Positions 49,844 to 58,458 of a DNA stretch of 64,000 bases are shown here, piece after piece (position 1 is the stretch's first letter; every line of letters starts with the position of its first letter). The stretch is from Streptomyces lomondensis (lineage in GTDB: Bacteria; Actinomycetota; Actinomycetes; Streptomycetales; Streptomycetaceae): positions 1-64,000 of the forward strand of contig NZ_BMWC01000001.1 in assembly GCF_014651035.1 (NCBI RefSeq), written 5' to 3'. The notes below the pieces were generated by a model, which made no database searches, was not told the DNA's origin, and saw only the letters and a list, made by a program, of their open reading frames with translations. A program made the translations under genes and the position numbers.

Positions 49844-52045
49844 TCAGCTCCTCACGAGGGTGGCGGCCGCGGGGGCCGGGACGCGCTCCGCGAGCGGGAG
49901 CACGGGCGGGATCGACTCGGGCGGCTCCCCCAGCAGCACCCGGCGCACGACGCGCTCGGCGGCCCGCCCGTCGTCGAACTGGCAGAAGCGCTCCCGGAAC
50001 GCGGCCCGCAGGACCGTCGCGGACTCGTCGGCGTAACCGCCGTCGCGGAAGACGGACGCCAGTTCCTCGGGCGTACGGCAGACCCGGCCGGGCGGGGACT
50101 CCATCAGGTCGAAGTAGACGCCCCGGGTCTCCCGGTAGACCTCCCAGTCGTCGGCGTACACGACGATCGGCCGGTCCAGGTTGGCGTAGTCGAACATGAT
50201 CGACGAGTAGTCGGTGATCAGCGCGTCCGCCGCCAGGCACACGTCCTCCGACGAGCGGTGCCCGGTGACGTCGATGATCCGGCCGCCGCCGCGCGAAGAG
50301 CCCTGGTCGTAGAAGTAGTGGGCGCGCAGCAGCACGACGTAGTCGTCGCCGATCGCCTCGCAGAACTCGGCCAGGTCCAGGCCCGACTCGAAGCCGGTGG
50401 CGTAGTCGCGGTGCGTGGGGGCGTACAGCAGGGCCTTCTTGCCGTCCGGGACGCCCAGTTCCTTGCGGACGCGGGCGACGTCCTCGGCGGACGCCGTGCA
50501 GTAGACGTCGTTGCGCGGATAGCCGTACTCCAGCGTCTCGTGCGAGCTGGGGAAGGCCCGCTCCCACATCTGGGTCGAGTGCCGGTTGGAGGTGAGGTTG
50601 TAGTCCCAGCGGTCCACGCGGGCCAGCAGCTTGGCGAAGCTGCCGGTCGCCGCGGCCACCACCGGGTAGGTCGCCTGGTCGGCGCCCATCGTCTTCAGCG
50701 GGGTGCCGTGCTGCGTCTGGAGGTGCACGCTGCCGGGGCGCTTGACGACGGCGTCCGCGAAGTTGGCGTTGTTCACGAGGTACTTGGCGCGGGCCAGCAC
50801 CCGCCAGTACTTCCGGCTGCCGATCACCGCGTACTCCACGTCCGGCGGCATGTCGGCCACCGCCTCCGGCTCCACCAGGAACACCGCGCGCAGATGCGGG
50901 GCGAGTTCGCGGGCCTTGGCGTGGATCGCGGCCGGGTTGCAGACGTAGCCGCGGCCCCAGTACGCGCAGTACACGACGAGGTTCCTGTCGAGGGGCAGGC
51001 GCAGGCCCGCCGCGTAGCGCAGACGGGCGCCCAGCCCCCGGGGGCGGGGGAGCAGCGCGGCGGCCCGCAGCGCCCCCCGGTTGGCGGCGCGCAGGGCGCG
51101 GAACGCCGCGTACGACCCGGACGCCAGCAGCCGGTGCTGGACGCCGAGGCTGCCGCCGGGCGCCTGGTGACCGGCGGGGCGGTGCCGCCGGTAGAGCGCG
51201 CTCGCCCGGCGGAAGAAGGCACGCCGCCCGGCCGGGAGCCGCCTTGGGTGGGCGGCCGTCTTCAGTACGACGGCGAAGAGCTGCTCGAACAGCGGCTTCA
51301 GCCGCTCCGGCGGCAGCCCGTGCTCCACGGCCCGGGTCAGCACCAGCTCCGTCTGGTCGAGCAGCTCGGCGTGGTGCTCCCCGGGCAGGTGGAGGCGGTT
51401 GCCCTGCCGGCGCAGCAGATGCAGGACGACGACCGCGCGCAGGGCCGCCACCCGCTCCGCCCGCAGGGCGACAAGTCCGCCGAACCCGACGTCGGTGAAG
51501 TGGTCCCCGGGGAAGGCGATGTCCCGCTCGGTGAGGAAGGCCCGGCGGTACAGCGCGCTCCACGCCGGGAGCGCCACGCCCGTCAGCTCCGGGGCGCGGC
51601 CGGGGGAGAAGGCCCCGTCCGGCGTCCTGGCCAGCAGGGGGGCCGCCGGGTTGGTCGGCTCGCCCTCCCACCACGGGGTGCGTTCGTGCTCGAAGTACAG
51701 GACGTCCACGTCGCCGGTCGCGCGCAGCCGGGCGTCCAGGGCTGCCAGCGCTCCCGGGACCAGGACGTCGTCGCCGTCGAGGAACAGCACGTGGCCGCCG
51801 ACCGCCGACCGCAGCCCGGTGTTGCGCGCCCCGGCCAGACCGGCCGACGGCGGGGAGTGCACCGGCGTCACCCGGCAGTCCCGCTCGGCGTACCCGGCGA
51901 CGACGTCCGCCGCCGGTGCGTCGGGTGCGTCGCACACCGGGATCAGCTCGAAGTCGCCGAACGACTGGGCGAGGACCGAGTCCAGCGCCTGGGACAGCCG
52001 GCCCGCGACCCCATGGGACGGGACGACGATGCTGAAGCGGGGCAT
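49844..52045 (-). CDS. GT2-TagF fusion, CDP-glycerol glycerophosphotransferase-like
   Basis: A 733-residue fusion. The GT2 domain is partly degenerate: the first acidic motif reads IPVCDAPDAP, but LDGDDV is kept. The TagF domain is complete, with YWGRGYVCNP, KYLVNNANF, QHGTPLKTMG (His446), YGYPRNDVY, YAPTHRDY, LLRAHYFYDQ and TDYSSIMFDYANLDRP. The start at ATG 52045 (MPRFSIVVPSHG) was chosen from homology to the neighbours and a nearby GAAAGAG. It probably polymerises or adds polyol-phosphate units. The middle gene of three tandem fusions. Confidence 0.9.
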   Translation of the reverse strand: MPRFSIVVPSHGVAGRLSQALDSVLAQSFGDFELIPVCDAPDAPAADVVAGYAERDCRVTPVHSPPSAGLAGARNTGLRSAVGGHVLFLDGDDVLVPGALAALDARLRATGDVDVLYFEHERTPWWEGEPTNPAAPLLARTPDGAFSPGRAPELTGVALPAWSALYRRAFLTERDIAFPGDHFTDVGFGGLVALRAERVAALRAVVVLHLLRRQGNRLHLPGEHHAELLDQTELVLTRAVEHGLPPERLKPLFEQLFAVVLKTAAHPRRLPAGRRAFFRRASALYRRHRPAGHQAPGGSLGVQHRLLASGSYAAFRALRAANRGALRAAALLPRPRGLGARLRYAAGLRLPLDRNLVVYCAYWGRGYVCNPAAIHAKARELAPHLRAVFLVEPEAVADMPPDVEYAVIGSRKYWRVLARAKYLVNNANFADAVVKRPGSVHLQTQHGTPLKTMGADQATYPVVAAATGSFAKLLARVDRWDYNLTSNRHSTQMWERAFPSSHETLEYGYPRNDVYCTASAEDVARVRKELGVPDGKKALLYAPTHRDYATGFESGLDLAEFCEAIGDDYVVLLRAHYFYDQGSSRGGGRIIDVTGHRSSEDVCLAADALITDYSSIMFDYANLDRPIVVYADDWEVYRETRGVYFDLMESPPGRVCRTPEELASVFRDGGYADESATVLRAAFRERFCQFDDGRAAERVVRRVLLGEPPESIPPVLPLAERVPAPAAATLVRS

Positions 52046-52202
52046 TCTGCTCTTTCTGTCGAGGGTCTTCGGAGGACTGCGGGCCGCCTCAGGCCGCACG
52101 CGGGCGGCCCGGACGCCCGGACGGACGCCAGGACGGCGGCCGGCTGGGTGTCGGCCGCGACGGGCTGGAGGGCATGGGAACTCCCCGGAGTGAGAACCGT
52201 GG

Positions 52203-54476
52203 TCAGAGGCGGTCGGTGACGGCCGCGGGACCGGCCGGCTGCGGCACCGTGACGAGCGGCTCGCGCGCCAGCGAGGCCGCCGCCGACGGCACCGGGCGGC
52301 GCTCGTCCAGCGGGACGACCGGCGGCAGGTCCGACTCCCCGAGGACCACCCGGCGCACGACCCGCTCGGCGGCCCGGCCGTCGTCGTAGGTGCAGAACCG
52401 CTCGCGGAACGCCGCCCGCAACTGCGCCGACCGGGAGCCGCGCCAGTGCCCGGTGGCGAAGATGTCGATCAGCTCGTCCTCGCCTCGCGCGACCGCGCCC
52501 GGCGGGAAGGAGCGCAGGTCGAAGTAGGTGCCGCGGGCCGCCTCGTACGCCTCCCAGTCGTCGGCGTGGATCACGATCGGCCGGTCCAGGTTGGCGTAGT
52601 CGAACATCAGCGACGAGTAGTCCGTGACCAGGACGTCCGAGGCCAGGCAGAGCGACTCCACGCTGGGGTGGTCGCTGACGTCGACGACCCGGCCGCAGGT
52701 GGTGGTCAGCGGCGTGTCGTAGGCGTGGTGGGCGCGGGCCAGGACGACGAAGCGCGGGCCCAGGCGGCGCACGATCCGCTGGAGGTCGAGAGGGTGCCGC
52801 GGGGAGCGGCGGTAGTCGCGCCGGGTCGGCGCGTACAGGATCGCCACCGCGCCCTCGGGGATGCCGAGCGAGGCGCGCAGCCGGGTCACGTCCGCCGCGG
52901 TCGCCGTGCGGAACACGTCGTTGCGGGGGTAGCCGTACTCCAGCGTGGTGTAGCGGCCGGGGTGGACGCGCTCGTGGGTCAGGGTGGTGTGGCGGTTGGC
53001 GGACAGCACGTAGTCCCACTGGTCGACGCCCTTGAGGAGCCGGGCGAAGTCCCGGCCGCGGGCGGCCGCCGGGCGCTCCTGGAGGTCGAGCCCGAGGTGC
53101 CCCAGCGGGGTGCCGTGCCCGGTCTGGATCAGGATCTGGCCCCGGCGCTTGAGCAGGCGGTCGTCGAAGTCGGTGTTGCTCACCAGGTACCGGGAGCGGG
53201 CGAGCGCCGTCCAGTAGGCGGCCGTGCCCGGGACGAGGCGGCGCGGGCCGGGCGGGATCGTGTGGTGGTGCTCGGGGCGGGCGACCCACGCCGTGCGGAT
53301 GTGCGGCGCGAGGTCGCGGAACGCGCTCTCCAGCGCGCCTGGGTTGCAGCTGTGGCCGCGGCCGTCGTAGGCGGTGAACACGGCGCGGTCGGCGCGCAGC
53401 GGGAGACAGCGCTGCACGCGGTAGTGGGCCCTGAGCGCGGCGGCCCGCAGGCCCCGCCCGAGCCTCCCGGTGGTCCTGGCGACGCCGCGGTGCAGGGCCG
53501 ACGCCAGCTGGAGGGCGCGGTAGGTGCGGTGCAGGCCGAAGCGGATCAGGGTGTGGTGCACCCGGGCGCGCAGGGGACCGGGGGCGCCGGGGGTGCGGTA
53601 GCGGCGGTAGTGGGCGCGGGCCCGGCGCAGGAAGTCCGCGCGCGAGCCCCGGGGCAGCCGGTCCCGCCGGGAGTACACGATCGCCAGGTGGTGCACCATG
53701 CGGCGGAACAACACCGGCCGCCACTGCGCCAGTTCGGGGCGCTCGTCCAGGAACGCGAAGACCCGGTCGTACTGCTCGAAGACGTCGAAGTGCCGCTCGC
53801 TGGTGGTGCGCAGGATGCTGCCCTGCCGCCGCTGCCGGTAGTGCACGCAGACCCGGTCCAGGGTCGCGATGGACTCCGCGGTCATCAGCACCGGGTACGT
53901 CCAGGGCGTGTCCTCGTACCAGCCGGGCGGGAAGGCGAAGCCCTTCTCCTCGATGAACTCCCGCCGGTACGCCTTGTTCCAGGCGACCATCAGCAGCCGC
54001 AGCAGCCCCGGGCGGTCCTCCAGGCGGAACGGGGCCGGGCCCTGCTCGGTGAGCTGCAGGGCCGCCTGGTTGCGGACCGCCTCGCCGGTCCAGTAGGTGC
54101 GCGCGTAGTCGAAGACCAGGACGTCCGGATCGCCCGTCTCCTTCAGCCGGTCGGCGATCGAGCGCAGCGCGTCCGGCGTGAGGGTGTCGTCGCCGTCGAG
54201 GAACAGCAGGTAGTCGCCGCTCGCGTGGGCCACGCCGGCGTTGCGGGCGCGGCCCAGGCCGACGTTCTGCGGCAGGTGGACGGGGTGGACGCGCGCGTCG
54301 CGGGCGGCGAACTCGTCGATGATCGCGCCGCACGCGTCCGGCGAGCGGTCGTCGACGACGATCAGTTCCAGATCGGGACAGGACTGGGAGAGCACCGATT
54401 CGAGGCACTCGTGCAGGTACGCCTGAACCTGGTACGCGGGGACAATGACACTGAACCTGGGCAAGAGGCCATCCAT
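52203..54476 (-). CDS. GT2-TagF fusion, CDP-glycerol glycerophosphotransferase-like
   Basis: A 757-residue fusion. The GT2 domain has IVVDDRSPD, NVGLGRARNAG and LDGDDT, all expected acids present. The TagF domain has YDGRGHSCNPG, RYLVSNTDF, GHGTPLGHLG (His454), YGYPRNDV, YAPTRRDY, LARAHHAY and TDYSSLMFDYANLDRP. The start at ATG 54476 adds four residues before LPRFSVIVP. It is first in a leftward operon of five genes. As both domains look active, it could transfer both a sugar and a polyol-phosphate, making a repeating unit; this is inference. Confidence 0.9.
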   Translation of the reverse strand: MDGLLPRFSVIVPAYQVQAYLHECLESVLSQSCPDLELIVVDDRSPDACGAIIDEFAARDARVHPVHLPQNVGLGRARNAGVAHASGDYLLFLDGDDTLTPDALRSIADRLKETGDPDVLVFDYARTYWTGEAVRNQAALQLTEQGPAPFRLEDRPGLLRLLMVAWNKAYRREFIEEKGFAFPPGWYEDTPWTYPVLMTAESIATLDRVCVHYRQRRQGSILRTTSERHFDVFEQYDRVFAFLDERPELAQWRPVLFRRMVHHLAIVYSRRDRLPRGSRADFLRRARAHYRRYRTPGAPGPLRARVHHTLIRFGLHRTYRALQLASALHRGVARTTGRLGRGLRAAALRAHYRVQRCLPLRADRAVFTAYDGRGHSCNPGALESAFRDLAPHIRTAWVARPEHHHTIPPGPRRLVPGTAAYWTALARSRYLVSNTDFDDRLLKRRGQILIQTGHGTPLGHLGLDLQERPAAARGRDFARLLKGVDQWDYVLSANRHTTLTHERVHPGRYTTLEYGYPRNDVFRTATAADVTRLRASLGIPEGAVAILYAPTRRDYRRSPRHPLDLQRIVRRLGPRFVVLARAHHAYDTPLTTTCGRVVDVSDHPSVESLCLASDVLVTDYSSLMFDYANLDRPIVIHADDWEAYEAARGTYFDLRSFPPGAVARGEDELIDIFATGHWRGSRSAQLRAAFRERFCTYDDGRAAERVVRRVVLGESDLPPVVPLDERRPVPSAAASLAREPLVTVPQPAGPAAVTDRL

Positions 54477-54606
54477 CGGTCGGCGCGGGCGTTCGGCCCG
54501 GGAACGGCCGGTGGGGTGAGTTGGTTACGGCGGCTACGGCATCCGGGGGAACGCCGAAGGGACGGACCGCTCCCGGCCCGCCCCTCCAACTCCCTTGTCC
54601 TGAGGG

Positions 54607-55521
54607 CTACTTCACCGCGCCCGCCATCACGCCGGACACGAACTGCCGCTGGAACGCGAAGAAGACGGCCAGCGGGACCACCATCGAGATGAACGCGCCG
54701 GGCGCCAGCACGTCGATGTTGTTGCCGAACTGCCGTACCTGCGTCTGGAGTGCGACCGTGATCGGCTGGCTCCCGGAGTCCGAGAAGATCAGCGCGACCA
54801 GCATGTCGTTCCACACCCACAGGAACTGGAAGATGCCCAGCGAGGCGATCGCCGGAGCGCCCAGCGGCATCACGACACGGAAGAACAGGCGCAGTTCGCC
54901 CGCCCCGTCCAGCCGCGCCGCCTCCAGCAGCTCCCTCGGGATCTCCGCGAAGAAGTTCCGCAGCAGGAACACCGCGAACGGCAGGCCGAAGCCGACGTGG
55001 AAGAGCACCACGCCGGTCACCGAGCCGAAGATGCCGATGTTGCCGAAGAGTTCGGCGATCGGGATCAGCGCGACCTGCACGGGGACGACCAACAGGCCGA
55101 CCACGCCCAGGAACCACCAGTCGCGCCCCGGGAACTCCATCCAGGCGAAGGCGTAGCCCGCCAGCGAGCCGATGATCACGACCAGCAGGGTCGCCGGGAC
55201 GGTGATCCACACCGTGTTGAGCAGGCTGCTGGTGATGTCGTCGTTCTCCAGCAGCTTGGCGTAGCTGTCGAAGGTGATCTGCGACGGCTCGGTGAACACC
55301 TTCCACCAGCCGCTCGCCGCGATGTTCTCCGGCGAGCGGAGACTGGCCAGCAGCAGACCGATCGTCGGCACCAGCCAGAACAGGCCGACCACGATGAGGA
55401 ACACCCGCACCAGCCCGCCGCTGACCCCCTCGACCAGCCGGGACGCCAGCGAGTGCTTCGCCTTCACCGAGCCGGTGGGCCGCGCCGCCCTGCCGGGCTG
55501 AACGCCCGCGTCCGCGGTCAT
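54607..55521 (-). CDS. sugar ABC transporter permease, MalG-like (CUT1)
   Basis: A 304-residue permease with six transmembrane segments. The ABC inner-membrane signature is EIPRELLEAARLDGAGELRLFFRVVMPLGAPA, the EAA loop that docks on the ATPase. It pairs with the upstream permease (4-base ATGA overlap) and the lipoprotein. CUT1 systems take up di- and oligosaccharides. No ATPase gene is present; in Streptomyces such importers commonly share MsiK. Confidence 0.93.
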   Translation of the reverse strand: MTADAGVQPGRAARPTGSVKAKHSLASRLVEGVSGGLVRVFLIVVGLFWLVPTIGLLLASLRSPENIAASGWWKVFTEPSQITFDSYAKLLENDDITSSLLNTVWITVPATLLVVIIGSLAGYAFAWMEFPGRDWWFLGVVGLLVVPVQVALIPIAELFGNIGIFGSVTGVVLFHVGFGLPFAVFLLRNFFAEIPRELLEAARLDGAGELRLFFRVVMPLGAPAIASLGIFQFLWVWNDMLVALIFSDSGSQPITVALQTQVRQFGNNIDVLAPGAFISMVVPLAVFFAFQRQFVSGVMAGAVK

Positions 55522-56864
55522 CGCCTGACCTCCCGCCTCAGCCGCCGTACGTTGAACCACATCACCGGGATCACGAGGAGCAGCAGGAACACCGAGATGG
55601 CGCTGGCGATGCCCGGCTGGTCCTCGGAGAAGCCCTTGCGGTACAGCTCCAGGGCGAGCACGTTCGCGTCGTCCTGGGCGGAGCCGGGGGCGATGATGAA
55701 GACCAGGTCGAAGATCTTCAGCACGTTGATCATCAGGGTGACGGTGACGACCGCGAGGACCGGCGCCAGCAGCGGCACCGTGACCCGTCTGAACACCTGC
55801 CACTCGGTCGCGCCGTCGACCCGGGCGGCCTCCAGCAGCTCCCGGGGCACGCCCGCGAGCCCGGCCGCGATCAGCACCATCGCGAAGCCCGCCCACATCC
55901 AGATGTACGCGCCGATGATGGCCGGGGTGACCAGGGACGGGCCGAGCCAGTCCAGGCCGTTGTAGGGCTCCTTGAAGTTGCTGTCCGGCAGCCGTAGTTG
56001 AGCACCATCGGCCGAGGCGGGCAGCGTGAAGGTGCCATCGTCGCCGGCCGTGGTGGAGGCCACCACCTTGCCGTCCTTCACGGCCTCGATGCGCATCCCC
56101 GCGTAGCCCAGTTCGGACGCGTCGACCCTGTTGAGCGTCCCGACGCCCTCGCCGCGGGTGAAGTCCTGCCAGGTCGTGCCGGTGACCTTGTCCGGCTCGG
56201 GCTTCGGCGCAGCGGCCGGCTCCGCGCCGTCCGGCATCAGGTCCGGCGCGACGCCCACCATCGGCAGCGAGACGGTCTCGCCGACGCGGACGGGCGACTT
56301 GGTGATGAACGCGCCCCCGCCGGCCGCCTCCAGCGGCGACTCCCGGCCCGGGTGGGCCTTCGGGAACGCCGAGGCCTGGGCGAAGGTGTCGTGCACGCCC
56401 ACCCACACCGCGTTCGCCACGCCCTTGTCCGGGTCCTGGTCGTACACCAGGCGGAAGATGATGCCCGCCGCCAGCATCGAGATCGCCATCGGCATGAAGA
56501 CGACCAGCTTGAACGCCGTACCCCAGCGCACCCGTTCGGTCAGCACCGCGAAGATCAGGCCGAGGGCCGTCGCGACCGTCGGCGCGAACACCACCCAGAA
56601 GATGTTGTTCTTCAGCGCGGTGCGGATGCCCTCGTCGGTGAAGAGGGCCTTGTAGTTGTCTATTCCGGCGAAGCCGTCGCCGGACTGGTCGTAGAAGCTG
56701 CGGACCACCGAGTACCCGATCGGGTACACCACGAGCGCGCCGAGCAGGACGAGCGCGGGCAGCAGGAACAGCGCCGCGACCATCCTGCGGGTGCCGGTCA
56801 CACTCTTGCGCGACTTGGGAGCGGCAGGGGGCGTGACGCCCCCTGCCGCCGTGGCCGACGTCAT
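55518..56864 (-). CDS. sugar ABC transporter permease, MalF-like with large loop
   Basis: A 448-residue permease, longer than the usual ~300. TM1 to TM3 are normal (up to FRLVYDQDPD at about residue 165). Then about 110 extra residues appear before the TM4 region that begins around YNGLDWLGPSLVTP. The insert carries the beta-sandwich-like phrase GKVVASTTAGDDGTFTLP. The EAA loop GVPRELLEAARVDGATEWQVF is intact. E. coli MalF has an inserted P2 loop at the same place that contacts the binding protein. The ATG at 56864 lies 4 bases after the binding-protein stop. Confidence 0.92.
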   Translation of the reverse strand: MTSATAAGGVTPPAAPKSRKSVTGTRRMVAALFLLPALVLLGALVVYPIGYSVVRSFYDQSGDGFAGIDNYKALFTDEGIRTALKNNIFWVVFAPTVATALGLIFAVLTERVRWGTAFKLVVFMPMAISMLAAGIIFRLVYDQDPDKGVANAVWVGVHDTFAQASAFPKAHPGRESPLEAAGGGAFITKSPVRVGETVSLPMVGVAPDLMPDGAEPAAAPKPEPDKVTGTTWQDFTRGEGVGTLNRVDASELGYAGMRIEAVKDGKVVASTTAGDDGTFTLPASADGAQLRLPDSNFKEPYNGLDWLGPSLVTPAIIGAYIWMWAGFAMVLIAAGLAGVPRELLEAARVDGATEWQVFRRVTVPLLAPVLAVVTVTLMINVLKIFDLVFIIAPGSAQDDANVLALELYRKGFSEDQPGIASAISVFLLLLVIPVMWFNVRRLRREVRR

Positions 56865-56868
56865 GCCG

Positions 56869-58281
56869 TCAGCCTCCGTAGGCCGCGGCCGCTTCGGCCT
56901 CCAGCTTCGCCTGCGTACCCGCGATGTCCTTCGGGTTCTTCAGGAAGTCCTGGAGGATCTTCCACTCGCCCTTGCCGGGCGTGCCGCCGAAGGCCTGCGG
57001 GGCCTGGTCGGACATGTCGAAGCGGAAGTCGTCACCGGCGTCGATGAGCGCCTTGGCGATCCGCTGCTGCACCGCGTTCGGATACGCGGAGTTCTCCACG
57101 TTCTTGTTCGGCGAGAGGTAGCCGCCCAGCTTGGCCTGGATCGTCGCCGCGTCGGGCGAGGCGAGCCAGGTGGCCAGGGCCTGCGCCCCCTTCGAGTCCT
57201 CCAGGATCACGGCCGCGTCACCGCCCGAGACCACCGGGCCGTTGTCACCGACCGCGGGGAACGGGAACACCTTCGCGTCCGTTCCGACCTTCATGTTCTC
57301 GGGGATGTTGACCTGCGCGAAGTCGCCCGCGGCGACCATGGCCGCCTTGGGCTGGTCCCCGCCGGTGAAGACCTGCGTGACGGAGGCCGGGAAGTCGGTC
57401 TGCAACGCCCCGTTCGCCCCGCCAGCGACGTAGTCCGCCTTGCCCCAGACCTGCGCGAGCGTGGTCAGCGCGTCCTTCACGGACGGGTCCGTCCACTTGA
57501 TCTCGTGCCTGGCCAGCTGGTCGTACTTCTCCGGCCCGGCCTGGGAGAGGTACACGTTCTCGAACCAGTCGGTCAGCGTCCAGCCCTCGGCGCCGCCGAC
57601 GGAGAACGGGGTGACGCCGGAGTCGTAGACCGTCTGTGCCGTCTTCAGCAGATCCGGCCAGGTCTCGGGCTCGGTCGCCCCGGCGTTCTCGAAGACCTGG
57701 TTGTTGTACCAGATCAGGGACTTGTTGGCGGCCTTGTAGTAGACGCCGTACTGCTTGTCGCCGACCTTGCCGATGTCCTGCCAGCCCTGCGAGTAGTTCT
57801 CGCCGAGCTCCTTGAGGGCCTCGGCGCCGAGCGGCTTGGCCCAGCCGCGGTCGACGGCCTGCTTGATGGCGCCCGGCTGCGGCAGCATCACGATGTCCGG
57901 CGGCTGCCCGCCGGCCACCTTCGAGCCGATGAAGTTGATGATCGGGTCCTGGGCGGGGATGAACGTGACCCTGGCGCCCGTGCGCTTTTCGAACTCGGCC
58001 AGGACCTTCTTGAAGTTGGCCTGTTCCGCGCCGGTCCACACGGCGGCGATCTCCAGGCTCGTCCCGTCCAGCTTGGGAAGGGTGACGTTGTTGGCGGTCT
58101 CCTCGGTGTTGCCCTGGGTTCCGGTGTTTCCGTCGTCGCCGCCTCCGCAGGCGGTGAGCGAGAGCGCGAGCGCTCCCGCGGCGACGGCCGCCGCGGCCTT
58201 GGCGGCTCTGCGGTGCTGGGGGGTCGCCTTGTCCCGCTTGGGCGACCAGCGTGTCCGGATGGTGCTGCTCGTCATGCGCAT
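56869..58281 (-). CDS. sugar-binding lipoprotein of CUT1 ABC transporter
   Basis: A 470-residue extracellular solute-binding protein (SBP family 1). A long basic N-region and hydrophobic stretch lead to the lipobox LSLTAC. The mature part has WTGAEQANFKKVLAEFEKRTG, PDIVMLPQPG, KSLIWYNNQVFENAG and SGGDAAVILEDSKGAQA, typical of oligosaccharide binders. The substrate cannot be read from sequence. The start is ATG 58281; a second ATG lies two codons on. It is first in the operon SBP-malF-malG. Its 5' region (58282-58458) has no clear LacI or DasR operator. Confidence 0.93.
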   Translation of the reverse strand: MRMTSSTIRTRWSPKRDKATPQHRRAAKAAAAVAAGALALSLTACGGGDDGNTGTQGNTEETANNVTLPKLDGTSLEIAAVWTGAEQANFKKVLAEFEKRTGARVTFIPAQDPIINFIGSKVAGGQPPDIVMLPQPGAIKQAVDRGWAKPLGAEALKELGENYSQGWQDIGKVGDKQYGVYYKAANKSLIWYNNQVFENAGATEPETWPDLLKTAQTVYDSGVTPFSVGGAEGWTLTDWFENVYLSQAGPEKYDQLARHEIKWTDPSVKDALTTLAQVWGKADYVAGGANGALQTDFPASVTQVFTGGDQPKAAMVAAGDFAQVNIPENMKVGTDAKVFPFPAVGDNGPVVSGGDAAVILEDSKGAQALATWLASPDAATIQAKLGGYLSPNKNVENSAYPNAVQQRIAKALIDAGDDFRFDMSDQAPQAFGGTPGKGEWKILQDFLKNPKDIAGTQAKLEAEAAAAYGG

Positions 58282-58458
58282 GACTGCCCCGTTCTTCGTT
58301 CCTCGTCGAACGTCGAGCGCGCTCCCGTGCGATCTGGTCTACGCCCGGGTGTGCGGGGGCGGCAAGATGGCGTCGGCTGTCAAGCGGGGGATCGTGACTC
58401 CCTCGTGACCAGGGACGCGGCCCTGTGACGCGGGGTGCGGCCAGGTGGCCGTCCCGGG

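Noticed and set aside
58333..58348. Possible DasR (dre) site upstream of the sugar-binding lipoprotein gene (TGGTCTA half-site)
   Set aside because: Only about 10 of 16 positions agree with the dre consensus and the second half is lost; not enough to call an operator.
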